DNA of 64,000 nt from Gordonia aichiensis NBRC 108223 (GCF_000332975.1 NZ_BANR01000024.1:1-64000); one strand, 5' to 3'. Shown: positions 8,928 to 17,750, counted from the first letter of the stretch. Made by a program: numbers and translations. The notes: generated by a model not told the origin, from the letters alone.

Positions 8928-10261
8928 GCTGATTGGCCTTTCTCGGTTACGGCGAGTCGAGGCGATACAACTTCTCTCGGCGGACACGTATGGCATGCGG
9001 CCGCAGCCCACACCAGAGGTGACGTCGCCGGACCTGGAGCAGCCATCCACTCCTGCAACTTCTGACGTTGCCAATCCCCCAAGGCGCGTATGGGATCCGT
9101 ATCTTCATGCGTTGTGTCGACCGCGAGCGCGAGTTCGGTCGTCGGTCCGGGAACCGAGTCAACTCCGGCGTACTTGTGGAACCCGTTGTCCGACGGCAGC
9201 GTCCAACGCGTAGTGGTCACGACTTCGGCCCCGGCATTGAAAATTGCCATGACCAGTCCGAATGTCTCGGACGTTCGGAAGTCGACCCCGCCCTCACACG
9301 CGATGATCGCCACGCGAGGCGGCATTGGCCATAACTCGGGGCCCCAACCGACTTCCGCCTCAAGCTCACTTTCACTCGCGTTCAGCTCGGCCCGGGCAGT
9401 GCCCAGCAAGAGGTCGAGGGCGGAAAGCGGGCGGTGCACCTTGTTGATCGATTGAGTCACTCCCCAGACTCTGGCGTCATCGCTGAGGTGCAAAGATGCC
9501 GATCCTGGTTCGCCGGGATCCGCGGTCGCATGGCCGAAGTACACCAAACGCCCCGGCAACTGATTTAGGTCCTCACTCAGATCCCATCGCCCGCAAACTT
9601 TTCCGACTCCGGAACATCGGGTGGTACTACGAGTGGCCAATCGATCCTTGAATACTCTCGCATTCGTGTTGCCGGCGGCCGCCGCGCCGCGCGGCAGAGT
9701 CGGCCCAAGCCCAGACCCAGCAGGAAGCTGAGGATCGATGAGATAGGCAACCGGACGGGCCGCGGTCGTGGCCGACCAGGGCTCCGGCAGGCGCGACCGA
9801 CCCACATGGACCGCTGCGGGAGGCTCATAACACAGATCGGCCACCTCGATGAGCCTGGTTAAATCGTCGATGGGTAGGAGTTCAAAAGGAACTCGCGCCA
9901 GCATCCGGCTTGGAGTGATTCTCACGAGAACTCTGCACGATGATGGTGAAAGTAGCTGTTGGCAAACACTCTTGGGAAGTATCAGAGCGGAGAGGGTTGC
10001 GCTGAGGCCCAGCTCTCCCACCCGACGAGTAAACGGTCCGGTGACAGCTTCGCGCACGGCTTCTTCGAGTGCCGCGTCATCGTCGCCCTGTTCACCGGGT
10101 ACCTCCACCAGCGCCCTGGCCAGGGCGCCGAGTGCACGATCACGGCTTTGCGCCGGGATCCGGTGCACTACTGGATTCTCTGAATCGTCAAGCCAGCGGA
10201 AGGACACATACGTGTCACCCGCGTCGTAAGCACGAAGGAGCAGGGTTCTTCCCGGCGTCAT
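8924..10261 (-). CDS. CHAT-domain caspase-like protease
   Basis: 445 residues. The C-terminal ~300 residues form a CHAT (caspase HetF-associated with TPRs) domain. The catalytic His is in RLVYFGHATADPG (~H244) and the catalytic Cys in PPRVAIIACEGG (~C322), each after a hydrophobic strand as in caspase-like folds. The N-terminal half includes a typical pre-CHAT segment (VRITPSRMLARVPFELLPID). Both catalytic residues are present, so it is likely active. The start at 10261 is set by the ATGA overlap with the upstream gene, and its own stop overlaps the TPR gene. CHAT proteases act in bacterial conflict and cell-death systems; the target here is unknown. Confidence 0.85.
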   Translation of the reverse strand: MTPGRTLLLRAYDAGDTYVSFRWLDDSENPVVHRIPAQSRDRALGALARALVEVPGEQGDDDAALEEAVREAVTGPFTRRVGELGLSATLSALILPKSVCQQLLSPSSCRVLVRITPSRMLARVPFELLPIDDLTRLIEVADLCYEPPAAVHVGRSRLPEPWSATTAARPVAYLIDPQLPAGSGLGPTLPRGAAAAGNTNARVFKDRLATRSTTRCSGVGKVCGRWDLSEDLNQLPGRLVYFGHATADPGEPGSASLHLSDDARVWGVTQSINKVHRPLSALDLLLGTARAELNASESELEAEVGWGPELWPMPPRVAIIACEGGVDFRTSETFGLVMAIFNAGAEVVTTTRWTLPSDNGFHKYAGVDSVPGPTTELALAVDTTHEDTDPIRALGDWQRQKLQEWMAAPGPATSPLVWAAAACHTCPPREVVSPRLAVTEKGQSA

Positions 10262-11595
10262 GTCAGCTCGACCAACTCGGCCAGTGTCGGTTCCAGCGCC
10301 GCAGTCGGCATTGAGCGTTCCTCGATATGTTCGGCCAACCGTTGTACCGCGGCGGAGTAGCCGGCGATTGCCTCTCCGGCCGGCCCGCGGCGCGTACGGC
10401 GCGCCAACTGGCGGACCAGACCGACCGCCGTCGACATTGCGTCGACCGCGGTCAACTCTGCCTGCTCGGCCGCCAAACTCGAATTGTCTATGTCCGCACC
10501 GGTGCTGGATGCACCCACTCCGAACCTCAGGGCGCCCGCCGTTCGGTGCATCGTCCACGCGTATCGACAAAATCGATCAATCTGGGCGACGGCAACCCCC
10601 GTCGTATCAAGTCGTATCGCGTCAATATCCGCGTCTGCGGAAACCAGCATGTAGTGGAGTCGATCTGTATCTGTGCCCACCTGCAATCGTGCCGATACCA
10701 GGCCATGGTCGACCGAACACGGGCTCGAGGCGGTAATCGCGCCGGTATCTGCGTCGGCTGCCACCGCAAACAACTCCGCCAGCTCAGCCGAGTCCTCGAG
10801 TGCATCGTCGCGAAGATCTGCTTGCACAGTGACAGATGTTCCACTCGAAATGATCTCGAGGTCGGGGCGATCGGGACCGGTGAACCGGAGGATCCGTGGG
10901 GGAACCATACGCAGATCCAATAGTTGCCCGGTGACAACGGCAATGGATCCCAAGCTGGTCGCCAATGGATCCGCCTCCAGGAAGAACTGATGCTGCCAGC
11001 TCAACTCTGATTGTGCGTCCGTCTCCCGCAAGAAGGTCATGACACGTTCCCATGCGTTGCCTACGAATACATCACGTGGCGACGCCTGGACAGCGTCCAG
11101 AAGGCCTGAGACCAAGGGACCGGCCAGACCGTCATTCACGATGCGTTCAGTCAGTAGTTCGACTGCCGGGGCGGCGAAGGCGTACTGAGTTCGCGCAACA
11201 TCTTCGGCCCCAACACGCCGGTAGGCGTGTGCACGATCGAGACTGAGGATTCCCTCGTCCAGATCACCCAGGTGAATGGCGCGCACGGCCTGCACGGTCG
11301 CCAACCGGGCCAGATCGGCCCCGAGTGTGAGGCCCGCGACCTCCGATGTCTCACCAGCCGCCACCCCCAACAGCACGTCAACCGATTCCGCGTCGGCAAA
11401 GAGACCGGCGAGCGAACTCAACCGATCGTTGCTTACGACTGCGAAGTCGACAACCGTGTCCGGAAAGGCCGCATCCACGACGAACACACAGCCGTCGAGC
11501 TCAAACGAGATCGGACCAAGCGCGACCGAGATATTTGCATGCCACGAGAGGCTTCCGTCGTGGGCTCTGACAGCGGTCCCCACTAGATCACTCAT
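10258..11595 (-). CDS. Unknown soluble protein of the CHAT operon
   Basis: 445 residues, with no domain recognised. The N-terminal ~100 residues look strand-rich (SLSWHANISVALGPISFELDG, CVFVVDAAF). The rest alternates helices and acidic loops and ends in a helix rich in Arg and Ala (GLVRQLARRTRRGPAGEAIA). No membrane segment or signal peptide. The start at 11595 is fixed by the ATGA overlap with the upstream gene. The coupling on both sides implies a fixed stoichiometric role with the CHAT protein, for example a regulator or scaffold. Confidence 0.7.
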   Translation of the reverse strand: MSDLVGTAVRAHDGSLSWHANISVALGPISFELDGCVFVVDAAFPDTVVDFAVVSNDRLSSLAGLFADAESVDVLLGVAAGETSEVAGLTLGADLARLATVQAVRAIHLGDLDEGILSLDRAHAYRRVGAEDVARTQYAFAAPAVELLTERIVNDGLAGPLVSGLLDAVQASPRDVFVGNAWERVMTFLRETDAQSELSWQHQFFLEADPLATSLGSIAVVTGQLLDLRMVPPRILRFTGPDRPDLEIISSGTSVTVQADLRDDALEDSAELAELFAVAADADTGAITASSPCSVDHGLVSARLQVGTDTDRLHYMLVSADADIDAIRLDTTGVAVAQIDRFCRYAWTMHRTAGALRFGVGASSTGADIDNSSLAAEQAELTAVDAMSTAVGLVRQLARRTRRGPAGEAIAGYSAAVQRLAEHIEERSMPTAALEPTLAELVELT

Positions 11596-13016
11596 TGCGG
11601 CTCCATCCCCTTTCCACCGGTATCGGTTTCGCTCCGCAGTCGCTGCGCCGTGGATATCGCCGTTCGCATGAGCAGCGTCACATCCATGGCCGAGGCACGG
11701 CCTGTTCGCGATCGCGAGTTCGCGGGGCGCTCGGTCTCCCACGCCTCCTGAATGAATCGGGAAAGCTGTTGCGAACTCGCTTCGCCCGGCGAGACATCAC
11801 CCCGTAGTATCGCAATCGCGAGATCCGCCTCCCATAACCGATTCCCGTCAAGTACGAGTCCGGGGTCGTTGAGCAATACTTGCACCGCAAGTTCAACTAG
11901 TGCACGCGCACGGTAGATCTCTGATTTCGAGGTTGCCGGGTCGTCAGCACCATCGTGAGCTCGGATGGTGTTCGGATCACCGTCCACATTCAACGGTTGT
12001 TCGTGTTTGTCCCGTATTGCGGCGAGCCTGCCTTTCTCCTGTCGAATTGATTCAAGACGCATCCGCAGATATCCCTCTGTTCCCTCCAGGGGCTTACCGT
12101 GTCGCAATCGATTCACGTAGGTCTTGTGAACGCGTACGTACGCTTCCGCCAGATTGTCGAGGTCAGCCTTCCGTATCGGCAGGCCATTGGTGATGACAGA
12201 GTTCAGGAAGTCGGTGGCTGCGCTGCGCTGAGCGTCCGAGACGTCAGCTGCAGGGTCTTCCGTGGATTCAACGTCCAATGCTGCGAGCACCTCGGCCAGA
12301 TGCTCCGCCAAGCGTCGACACGTCGCATCGTCGAGTTCTGCATCACCCACGCGCGCAGCGGACACGAGAGTAGCGAGCCCATCGACGTAGAACTGCCCTG
12401 CAGTCCGGATGTCAGTTTCTGCCCGAGAGCTCTGGTCGGAAATGAAGGCCGTCGTGTGGGATGCAGTTTGCATGATCCCTGACGGCCCGACCAGTCCGCG
12501 GCGGACGGCAGCCGGCGTGCCACGCTCGTAGTTGCGAATCGCGGTTGCGACATTGCCGGGTAGTCGAGGCGGTCGTATCCGGCCGAACGCAGATGCCCAT
12601 CCACCTGTATACCGGGTGAGTGGCTCTACGGTCTCGCGGCACGCTTCAATCGCGTTCTCCCACGTCTTGGCGTCCGAGAAACGGACCTTCGGCTCGCACA
12701 TGACCAAACCAGTGGTGTCGCCGTAGACGACACGAAACCATGTCGACGATCCGAGAGTGCCCGACCACGCCCGCAGTTCGTTGTCCGTCACCTTCTTCTC
12801 TGGCGGAGGTGGAGACATCTTTCGGTACCACTGTTCGAGCATTCGGTTACGCGAGAGCCCCTCGGCGGGGATATCGAGCAGGTCGATGGACAACTCGGTC
12901 TCGATCGGTGGTATAACCGGTCGTTCGATCTTCACATTCACCCTCTCGATGTCACGTAGCTCTGCAAGTCTAGGGCCCGCATCGCATTCGTATGCCTGCG
13001 AACTCCGGGTTCTCAT
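11592..13016 (-). CDS. Unknown soluble protein of the CHAT operon
   Basis: 474 residues, with no family recognised. An acidic/proline-rich N-terminus (IERPVIPPIETELSIDLLD) precedes a segment with aromatic residues (TWFRVVYGDTTGLVMCEP), then long predicted helices (YLRMRLESIRQEKGRLAAIR). No signal peptide or membrane segment. ATG 13016 overlaps the stop of the OmpA fragment by 4 nt and its own stop overlaps the next gene by 4 nt. It probably works with the neighbouring unknown protein and the CHAT protease. Confidence 0.7.
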   Translation of the reverse strand: MRTRSSQAYECDAGPRLAELRDIERVNVKIERPVIPPIETELSIDLLDIPAEGLSRNRMLEQWYRKMSPPPPEKKVTDNELRAWSGTLGSSTWFRVVYGDTTGLVMCEPKVRFSDAKTWENAIEACRETVEPLTRYTGGWASAFGRIRPPRLPGNVATAIRNYERGTPAAVRRGLVGPSGIMQTASHTTAFISDQSSRAETDIRTAGQFYVDGLATLVSAARVGDAELDDATCRRLAEHLAEVLAALDVESTEDPAADVSDAQRSAATDFLNSVITNGLPIRKADLDNLAEAYVRVHKTYVNRLRHGKPLEGTEGYLRMRLESIRQEKGRLAAIRDKHEQPLNVDGDPNTIRAHDGADDPATSKSEIYRARALVELAVQVLLNDPGLVLDGNRLWEADLAIAILRGDVSPGEASSQQLSRFIQEAWETERPANSRSRTGRASAMDVTLLMRTAISTAQRLRSETDTGGKGMEPQ

Positions 13017-13237
13017 CGAACGATCTCGATGATCACGGCGCGGTTGGCTTGTGCCACCTCATCTGGGCCGGCGTTCGGCGGAGTGATGGTCTCGTCGTAG
13101 CCAACCCCGCGAACCGTACGGATCAAGGACCGATGAAGTCCACCAGAAACCAGAGCGTCGGCGACTGCCTGCGCGCGCGACGTCGACAGTTCTCGGGCGC
13201 CCACGGCAGGACCGACTCGCCACGTATGACCTGTCAA
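13013..13237 (-). CDS. OmpA-like C-terminal fragment, separate frame
   Basis: 74 residues from a TTG codon. It contains the second half of an OmpA/MotB-like peptidoglycan-binding domain: TGHTWRVGP, then ARELSTSRAQAVADAL, and QANRAVIIEIV at the end. The first half lies in the preceding gene in another frame, and the junction is a TTGA overlap. Either a one-base change broke a single gene, or coupling or -1 slippage joins the halves. The Asp of the usual GHTD motif is Trp here, as in some actinobacterial relatives. Not expected to work alone. Confidence 0.65.
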   Translation of the reverse strand: MTGHTWRVGPAVGARELSTSRAQAVADALVSGGLHRSLIRTVRGVGYDETITPPNAGPDEVAQANRAVIIEIVR

Positions 13238-13244
13238 TTGACAG
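13231..13244. repeat. 14-bp palindrome over the OmpA frame junction
   Basis: CTGTCAATTGACAG is a perfect palindrome that spans the TGA stop of the lipoprotein frame and the TTG of the fragment. It may be chance or may affect reinitiation. Confidence 0.5.
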
Positions 13245-14160
13245 CGGACCCCAGAGACGTCAGCCTCCGAGCCAGCGTGTTCAGCTCACCGATCACTCCC
13301 GGCAACAACTCAGCGGAATCAGGAGCGAACAGCGCGGAGGAGTCCAGCGAGATCTGATGGGTGTTCCGCGAGAGTTCGGGCAGCGCAAAACTCGGAACCG
13401 TCACGACCTTCGCTGGCACCGTGGACGCTGCGGGCATGGGTGCCGCACCCGAATCAACCGCCTCACACTCATTTGCATTGGCGGCCGCGCAGAGGTCCAT
13501 CCAGAACGACTGCAGTTTCCTGATCATCGGCTCGGGTAGCGCGGGCTGCTGTCCCGCTACTCGCCCCAAGCCTGCGAAGAAGACGCGGCGACCGGAGAGA
13601 TCTGGCAAGAATCCGCCTTCCCGCAGTTTCTGAATCTCCTCTGCGTTACTGAAATCCCACCCGATAGCAGCGAAGTCCATGAGCCCTTCTGTCTGTAGCC
13701 CGCTGGATATCGCAACGATGGTTCCGGCATCCTGTCGCACCGACTCATTCAGTCCGGCAAGCAGATCCAGCGTCGAAGCGTTGGAGGCGACGTTCGACAA
13801 TCGTGATGAAATCGTGGTGAGCAGCGCCGGAAGTCGTGTCGCGATCTCGGCGGGGTCGTTCTCGATGTCGCCGCTTTCCCGGCGAAGGACGAGATCGATC
13901 GGCTCTCCGGCCGAATCGACTCGAACACCACGGGAAACCAGGATCTGCATCGATCCTTCTCCGGTCTGAACGGCCGTAGTCACGAGGTGGTCGAGCACGG
14001 TGGGGTACGCCGGTAGCGGTTCATTTGAGGTCGCTGTTGTGACGACGACGAGATGTGCGTCGCGCGTACGTTCGGTGGCGTCGCCGCAAGCGCTCAGCGT
14101 CGCGACAGCGCTGCCTCCGATGAGTACGCAAGCGAGGATGTTCTTGATGTTTCGAATCAT
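13234..14160 (-). CDS. Lipoprotein with N-terminal half of OmpA domain
   Basis: 308 residues. It has a lipoprotein signal: basic MIRNIKN, a hydrophobic stretch, then the lipobox LSAC (~res 25-28). A ~200-residue extracytoplasmic domain resembles a sensor fold (LVVVTTATSNEPLPAYPTV and IVAISSGLQTEGLMDFAA). The last ~40 residues begin an OmpA domain (SSALFAPDSAELLPGVIGEL) that stops at SLGSAVN. The start at 14160 is supported by AAGGA just upstream. It is the first gene of the operon leading to the CHAT protease, with a GGGGAAGCGG box 59 nt upstream. It may sense or anchor to the cell envelope. Confidence 0.75.
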   Translation of the reverse strand: MIRNIKNILACVLIGGSAVATLSACGDATERTRDAHLVVVTTATSNEPLPAYPTVLDHLVTTAVQTGEGSMQILVSRGVRVDSAGEPIDLVLRRESGDIENDPAEIATRLPALLTTISSRLSNVASNASTLDLLAGLNESVRQDAGTIVAISSGLQTEGLMDFAAIGWDFSNAEEIQKLREGGFLPDLSGRRVFFAGLGRVAGQQPALPEPMIRKLQSFWMDLCAAANANECEAVDSGAAPMPAASTVPAKVVTVPSFALPELSRNTHQISLDSSALFAPDSAELLPGVIGELNTLARRLTSLGSAVN

Positions 14161-14206
14161 GGTCGTCCTTCGAGGTCGCCACCGACTCTGTCGGTGGGCG
14201 GGTAGT

Positions 14207-14216
14207 GACGAATCCA
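14207..14216. promoter_or_regulatory. GACGAATCCA site
   Basis: This 10-mer is identical to part of the operator-like repeat at 26023-26039 in front of the chaperone operon. It lies between the lipoprotein operon and the divergent HD gene. Confidence 0.4.
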
Positions 14217-14219
14217 TGA

Positions 14220-14229
14220 CCGCTTCCCC
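14220..14229 (-). promoter_or_regulatory. GGGGAAGCGG box, copy 4
   Basis: One mismatch to the consensus, sense-oriented, ending 59 nt before the lipoprotein start at 14160. Confidence 0.5.
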
Positions 14230-14273
14230 ACCTCACACCGCGTCAGGTCTGGCGGACGGTTCATTTCATCTAT

Positions 14274-14288
14274 TTGGTCTCTGACCAA
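14274..14288. promoter_or_regulatory. Inverted repeat TTGGTC-TCT-GACCAA
   Basis: A perfect 6-bp inverted repeat with a 3-nt spacer, 30 nt upstream of the HD gene start, in the divergent promoter region. A possible operator. Confidence 0.4.
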
Positions 14289-14317
14289 CCGATCCGCGTT
14301 CGGATACCGTCACACCT

Positions 14318-14908
14318 GTGGAGTACACGGCAAGGATCGACCGCGCTATCACCACGGCGGCCATGGCACATGACGGTCAGTACCGGAAAGTTTCCGGTGT
14401 ACCTTACGTCTCTCACCCCATTGGGGTCGCCCTGATCACAGCCCAGTACACCGGCAACGAAGACGCCGTCATCGCTGCGCTGTTCCATGACATCCTGGAA
14501 GACGTCTCACCAGACATTTACTCGGCGGATCGGATGCGTGACGAATTCGGTGAACACGTCACAGAGATTGTGGCGAACGTATCCGAAATCAAGTCCGAGG
14601 GCGGAAGAACACGGCCGTAGCGCGTACGCAAGGAAGACTACATCCAGCATCTTCGGTTGCTCGATGATACCGACTCGCTAATCGTGAGCGCCGCCGACAA
14701 ATGCCACAGCATCGACTCAATGGTGACGGATTTCGAGTCAGTAGGCGAGGAACTATGGAAAGTCTTCAAGGCATCAGAATCGGATGTTCTTTGGAATTGT
14801 GACCGGCAAATCAGAACTCTTGAGGAGAAGCCGATACCCGCATTCCTCAAGGAACGTTTGAGGGATGCGGGGTCTCGCCTTCGGACGATCGTTGCAAACG
14901 ATAAATAG
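14318..14908 (+). pseudogene. HD-domain (SpoT-like) protein with internal TAG
   Basis: One frame of 196 codons interrupted by TAG at 14618-14620. The N-terminal part has the HD phosphohydrolase signatures of the RelA/SpoT hydrolase type (GVPYVSHPIGVALI, ALFHDILEDV). After the stop, the same frame continues sensibly (RVRKEDYIQHLRLLDDTDSLIVSAADKCHSI holds the downstream AADK metal/active-site segment). The family normally has an aromatic residue here, so a TGG to TAG change is likely. The GTG start lies 7 nt after TACCGT, so it may be leaderless. Such HD proteins hydrolyse (p)ppGpp-like nucleotides. Disrupted unless the TAG is an error or read through. Confidence 0.8.
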
Positions 14909-14911
14909 CTT

Positions 14912-17077
14912 TTATGCAACGACGTCCTCCGCATCGTTTGCTGGTGCACCACCAGCAGAAGCGGAGGGCATGAGCTGATCGGCCTTCGCGGACGCGGCGC
15001 GCTTCGCCAGCCACTCGTCGAGGAAGCTCTTGTCCTTCGGCTCTGCATCTGCGCCGCGTGTCTCGGCGCCCCCGCGCCGATCCCCGTACTCTGCCTCTGG
15101 GTCGAGGGCTTTCAGCGACAACCCGTTAGTCAGCGTCCGTGTGTTGGCGAGAACGCTTCCAGCGCTGGCCGTGAGGCAGTTGCGTATCGCTGTGTCGACC
15201 CGAACGGTGTGGGGCTTCGATGTGACACCGGTTGCGGCCGTTCGAGTGACGATCGCCGTGAGAGCAGGCAGGCTCATGAACGTCGAGGGGCTCACTTGGT
15301 CACCGGTCGCGGCCACCAGCGCTCCTACGTGGGGGCCATTGGAGCGGAACACCACGGACGTTCCCACATTGGCGGCCAATGCCTCTGCAACTTCACGGTC
15401 AAGCTGACCCAGAAACTGATGCGCGGCCGTTACCGAGATGCCGAACTTTCGTCCTTCCGACAGCATGTTGGACAACGAACCCGCCATCACCGAATGCGCC
15501 TCGTCCACAATCACGTGGAAGCGGTGCTCCGGTCGGGAGCGGTTCATGGCAGCAACCCAGAATCGGTTCAGTAGTAAGTACCCGAGGAGCCTTGAGGCCG
15601 TCTCACCGATCTTTCCTTTTGCCAGATCCACCAGAATGATTCGTCCGTCATCCATCGCGCCAATCGGGTCGTAGCAGTCATGACCGGATCCCAGAATTGC
15701 ACGCAAGGCGGGGCTCGCAGAGAATCTCTCGAACTTGCTGTTGCACCACGCCACGAGATCCGCATAGTCCGAGGACTTCTTGTTTCGCATCTCGTTCTGC
15801 CACCACAGCTTTTCCCTGGGATCGGTCAGAACCGCGGCAAGGGTCTTGCGCATTCCCTCATGCTCGAGCATGAGGGGTACGTCAAGCAGGCTTGCTCTTG
15901 GTCCGCGCAAGACCGCCAGCCCCCGCAGGGCGTGAGCGATGCGATCCTCGAACCGAGGTCCCACAATCCCTGTGTGTTTCGGGTCGAACAGCTCGTAGAA
16001 CATCTGCCCGATGTCAGCGATGGCTGTTTCCAGGGCAGCTTCATCGCGTGCTGCAAGCGGATTCAAGGGAAGCGGGTTCTCCAGATCGTCGGCACGAACG
16101 ACGATGCACCGGTTGGCCGCTGACTCAGGGAGTTCCGTGACGATCCGGTCGACCAGTGTCCCGTGTGGATCAAGGACCAGTGCGCCGTGATCGCTGTGAG
16201 CCAACTGATGGACGATATTCGATAGCAAGGTGCTCTTGCCGGTCCCTGTCGCCCCCACCACATGAACGTGGCGCAGCACTTCGGAATCACCGAGACGCTC
16301 GTCAATCACAACACCGGCATCGGTGACCGCTGCGCCCAGGCTCAACACCGCGGTCTCGTCTTGCGCGCGCGCCGAGATGAGCGCGACTGGCTTTGCTGCA
16401 GCCGGAGCCACCAGGAAACCCGGTACATGAGCGCGACCCAGCGGAAGGCCGACAGCAAGTACTGTTTCCGCTTCCGTTGCCTCGCCGACGAAGTCGGCCG
16501 AGCACTCGTCGGCTTCCCGAAAGGTCAGTCCAGGGAAGGCATCTGTCATCGCACCACGAACAGCGAGGGTCGGAGCGCTTGAGCCCACGAGGCTCACGCC
16601 GATCCGGTAGGTTGAATCCGCGACTGCGGCGAGCCGAATCTCGAGATGTCCGGTCGGCCAATATGTGAGGGCGTGCCATACGCGTGCGAGTTCAGCCTCC
16701 GCGGGCATCCGTGATGCACGCCAATGGCGCTGACCACCGGCAGTCGGAACAAAGCCCAAGCCTGAGGCTTCGGGGCTGCCCGGCCATACGTGCTCCTGAA
16801 GCATCGGAACGCTCCGTCGTCGTGTGACCTCGGCAGTTTGACCAACCAGGTGCGCCATCTCTCCTCTCAGCTGCTCGGATGGGGTTTCCACACCGATGGT
16901 CAGATGCGCAAGACCTTCGCTCTCGCAGACACCCGCCCGGAGTGTCACCGAGACGTCCGGTAGCAGTTGCATCATCGAGAGAATGCCACGGGGAACCTCG
17001 ACATCGCTGTCGCAGTCTCTGCTGCGCAGGGCAGAGATCGTAAAGCTGTCGTGGCGGTTGTTGAGTGCTTCGTTCAC
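14912..17077 (-). CDS. VirD4/HerA-type AAA+ ATPase
   Basis: 721 residues. A non-conserved ~250-residue N-terminal region precedes a HerA/FtsK-type motor: Walker A GATGTGKST (~res 275-283), LVLDPHGTLVDRI, FNPL-like PLPLNPLA, Walker B HVIVDEAHS (~521-529), and a C-terminal TraM/VirD4-like segment (SEGRKFGISVTAAHQFLGQL). These ATPases pump DNA or protein through ring-shaped hexamers. The GTG start at 17077 follows GAGGATC, with a GGGGAAACGG box 43 nt upstream inside the preceding gene. No NurA nuclease, relaxase or type IV secretion genes are adjacent, so a conjugation role is unlikely. Confidence 0.85.
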   Translation of the reverse strand: MNEALNNRHDSFTISALRSRDCDSDVEVPRGILSMMQLLPDVSVTLRAGVCESEGLAHLTIGVETPSEQLRGEMAHLVGQTAEVTRRRSVPMLQEHVWPGSPEASGLGFVPTAGGQRHWRASRMPAEAELARVWHALTYWPTGHLEIRLAAVADSTYRIGVSLVGSSAPTLAVRGAMTDAFPGLTFREADECSADFVGEATEAETVLAVGLPLGRAHVPGFLVAPAAAKPVALISARAQDETAVLSLGAAVTDAGVVIDERLGDSEVLRHVHVVGATGTGKSTLLSNIVHQLAHSDHGALVLDPHGTLVDRIVTELPESAANRCIVVRADDLENPLPLNPLAARDEAALETAIADIGQMFYELFDPKHTGIVGPRFEDRIAHALRGLAVLRGPRASLLDVPLMLEHEGMRKTLAAVLTDPREKLWWQNEMRNKKSSDYADLVAWCNSKFERFSASPALRAILGSGHDCYDPIGAMDDGRIILVDLAKGKIGETASRLLGYLLLNRFWVAAMNRSRPEHRFHVIVDEAHSVMAGSLSNMLSEGRKFGISVTAAHQFLGQLDREVAEALAANVGTSVVFRSNGPHVGALVAATGDQVSPSTFMSLPALTAIVTRTAATGVTSKPHTVRVDTAIRNCLTASAGSVLANTRTLTNGLSLKALDPEAEYGDRRGGAETRGADAEPKDKSFLDEWLAKRAASAKADQLMPSASAGGAPANDAEDVVA

Positions 17078-17115
17078 TGGAGATCCTCACTTTTCCCGAC
17101 TTCGAATGACAGCCG

Positions 17116-17430
17116 TTACCCCGTTTCCCCATCGGCAACCAGAGCGCTGATCCGCACTACAGTCTCGGAAACGATGCGCTCAACTTCTTCTTTGATGATT
17201 TGCTCGTACTGGGGGCACTCTCCTTGCAGGATCTGCAGCGTCAGCTCGTCGTTTCCGATGTCGAGCGCCTCTTCGAAGGCCTTCAATGCCGGCAGCGTGA
17301 ACGTGTCGTAGATCCGCTCGCCAGTACGCCGTTCAAGTTCCGCGTACGCGATCTGGGCAAGTTGCTCCAGCGCATCTGTAGGCAGGGTGGAGGGCAGTGC
17401 TTCTGCAAGTATTGCGTTGAGATCGATCAT
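17116..17430 (-). CDS. Small helical protein upstream of ATPase
   Basis: 104 residues, almost all helical and acidic (ALEQLAQIAYAELERRTGERIY, QYEQIIKEEVERIV). It resembles short DUF5663-like proteins found beside VirD4/HerA ATPases, though I am not certain of that family. A strong AGGAGG site precedes ATG 17430. Its end lies 38 nt before the ATPase start, so the two form an operon. Likely a regulatory or assembly partner of the ATPase. Confidence 0.7.
   Translation of the reverse strand: MIDLNAILAEALPSTLPTDALEQLAQIAYAELERRTGERIYDTFTLPALKAFEEALDIGNDELTLQILQGECPQYEQIIKEEVERIVSETVVRISALVADGETG
17121..17130 (-). promoter_or_regulatory. GGGGAAACGG box, copy 5
   Basis: Overlaps the last codons of the 104-residue gene and ends 43 nt before the ATPase GTG. 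It could be an internal promoter or operator, or a coincidence of coding. Confidence 0.4.
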
Positions 17431-17750
17431 GGAAACCTCCTGGTCGCGTCGTCATTCACGCTCAGTACCGTTTCCCCGTTTGATTTGATCCATGCGCCAG
17501 CCAGGCGTTCGTGAAGTGGACGCTGGAGACTTTCCCCGTCCCGTCGTAGCGGACCACCTGTAACGTATCCGCCGGCAGTCAGTTGGTGCACATTGTCGCG
17601 GTCGAAGCGATTGCCGTAAGGATGAAATTAAGGCAACCCATGGTGCGCGGACACCCGTGGGACGATATCCTTTGGATCCCAGGCGGTAGATCGATGAGAC
17701 TCATCCAATCCGACCTCGACCAGTGCACAAACCGAGAGGAGGTGAAGAAG
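17431..17750. other. Divergent promoter region
   Basis: 320 bp between the ATPase operon (minus) and the Cys-rich peptide (plus). It holds box copy 6 and TGATTTGATCCA (17481-17492), which matches 10 of 12 bases of the inverse of the 25.9-kb operator-like repeat. No other gene is supported. Confidence 0.5.
17468..17477 (-). promoter_or_regulatory. GGGGAAACGG box, copy 6
   Basis: Sense-oriented, ending 37 nt before ATG 17430 of the ATPase operon. Confidence 0.6.

Noticed and set aside
14912..17077. Conjugative element suggested by the VirD4-like ATPase
   Set aside because: No relaxase, VirB4, integrase, origin of transfer or other transfer genes were found in the window.
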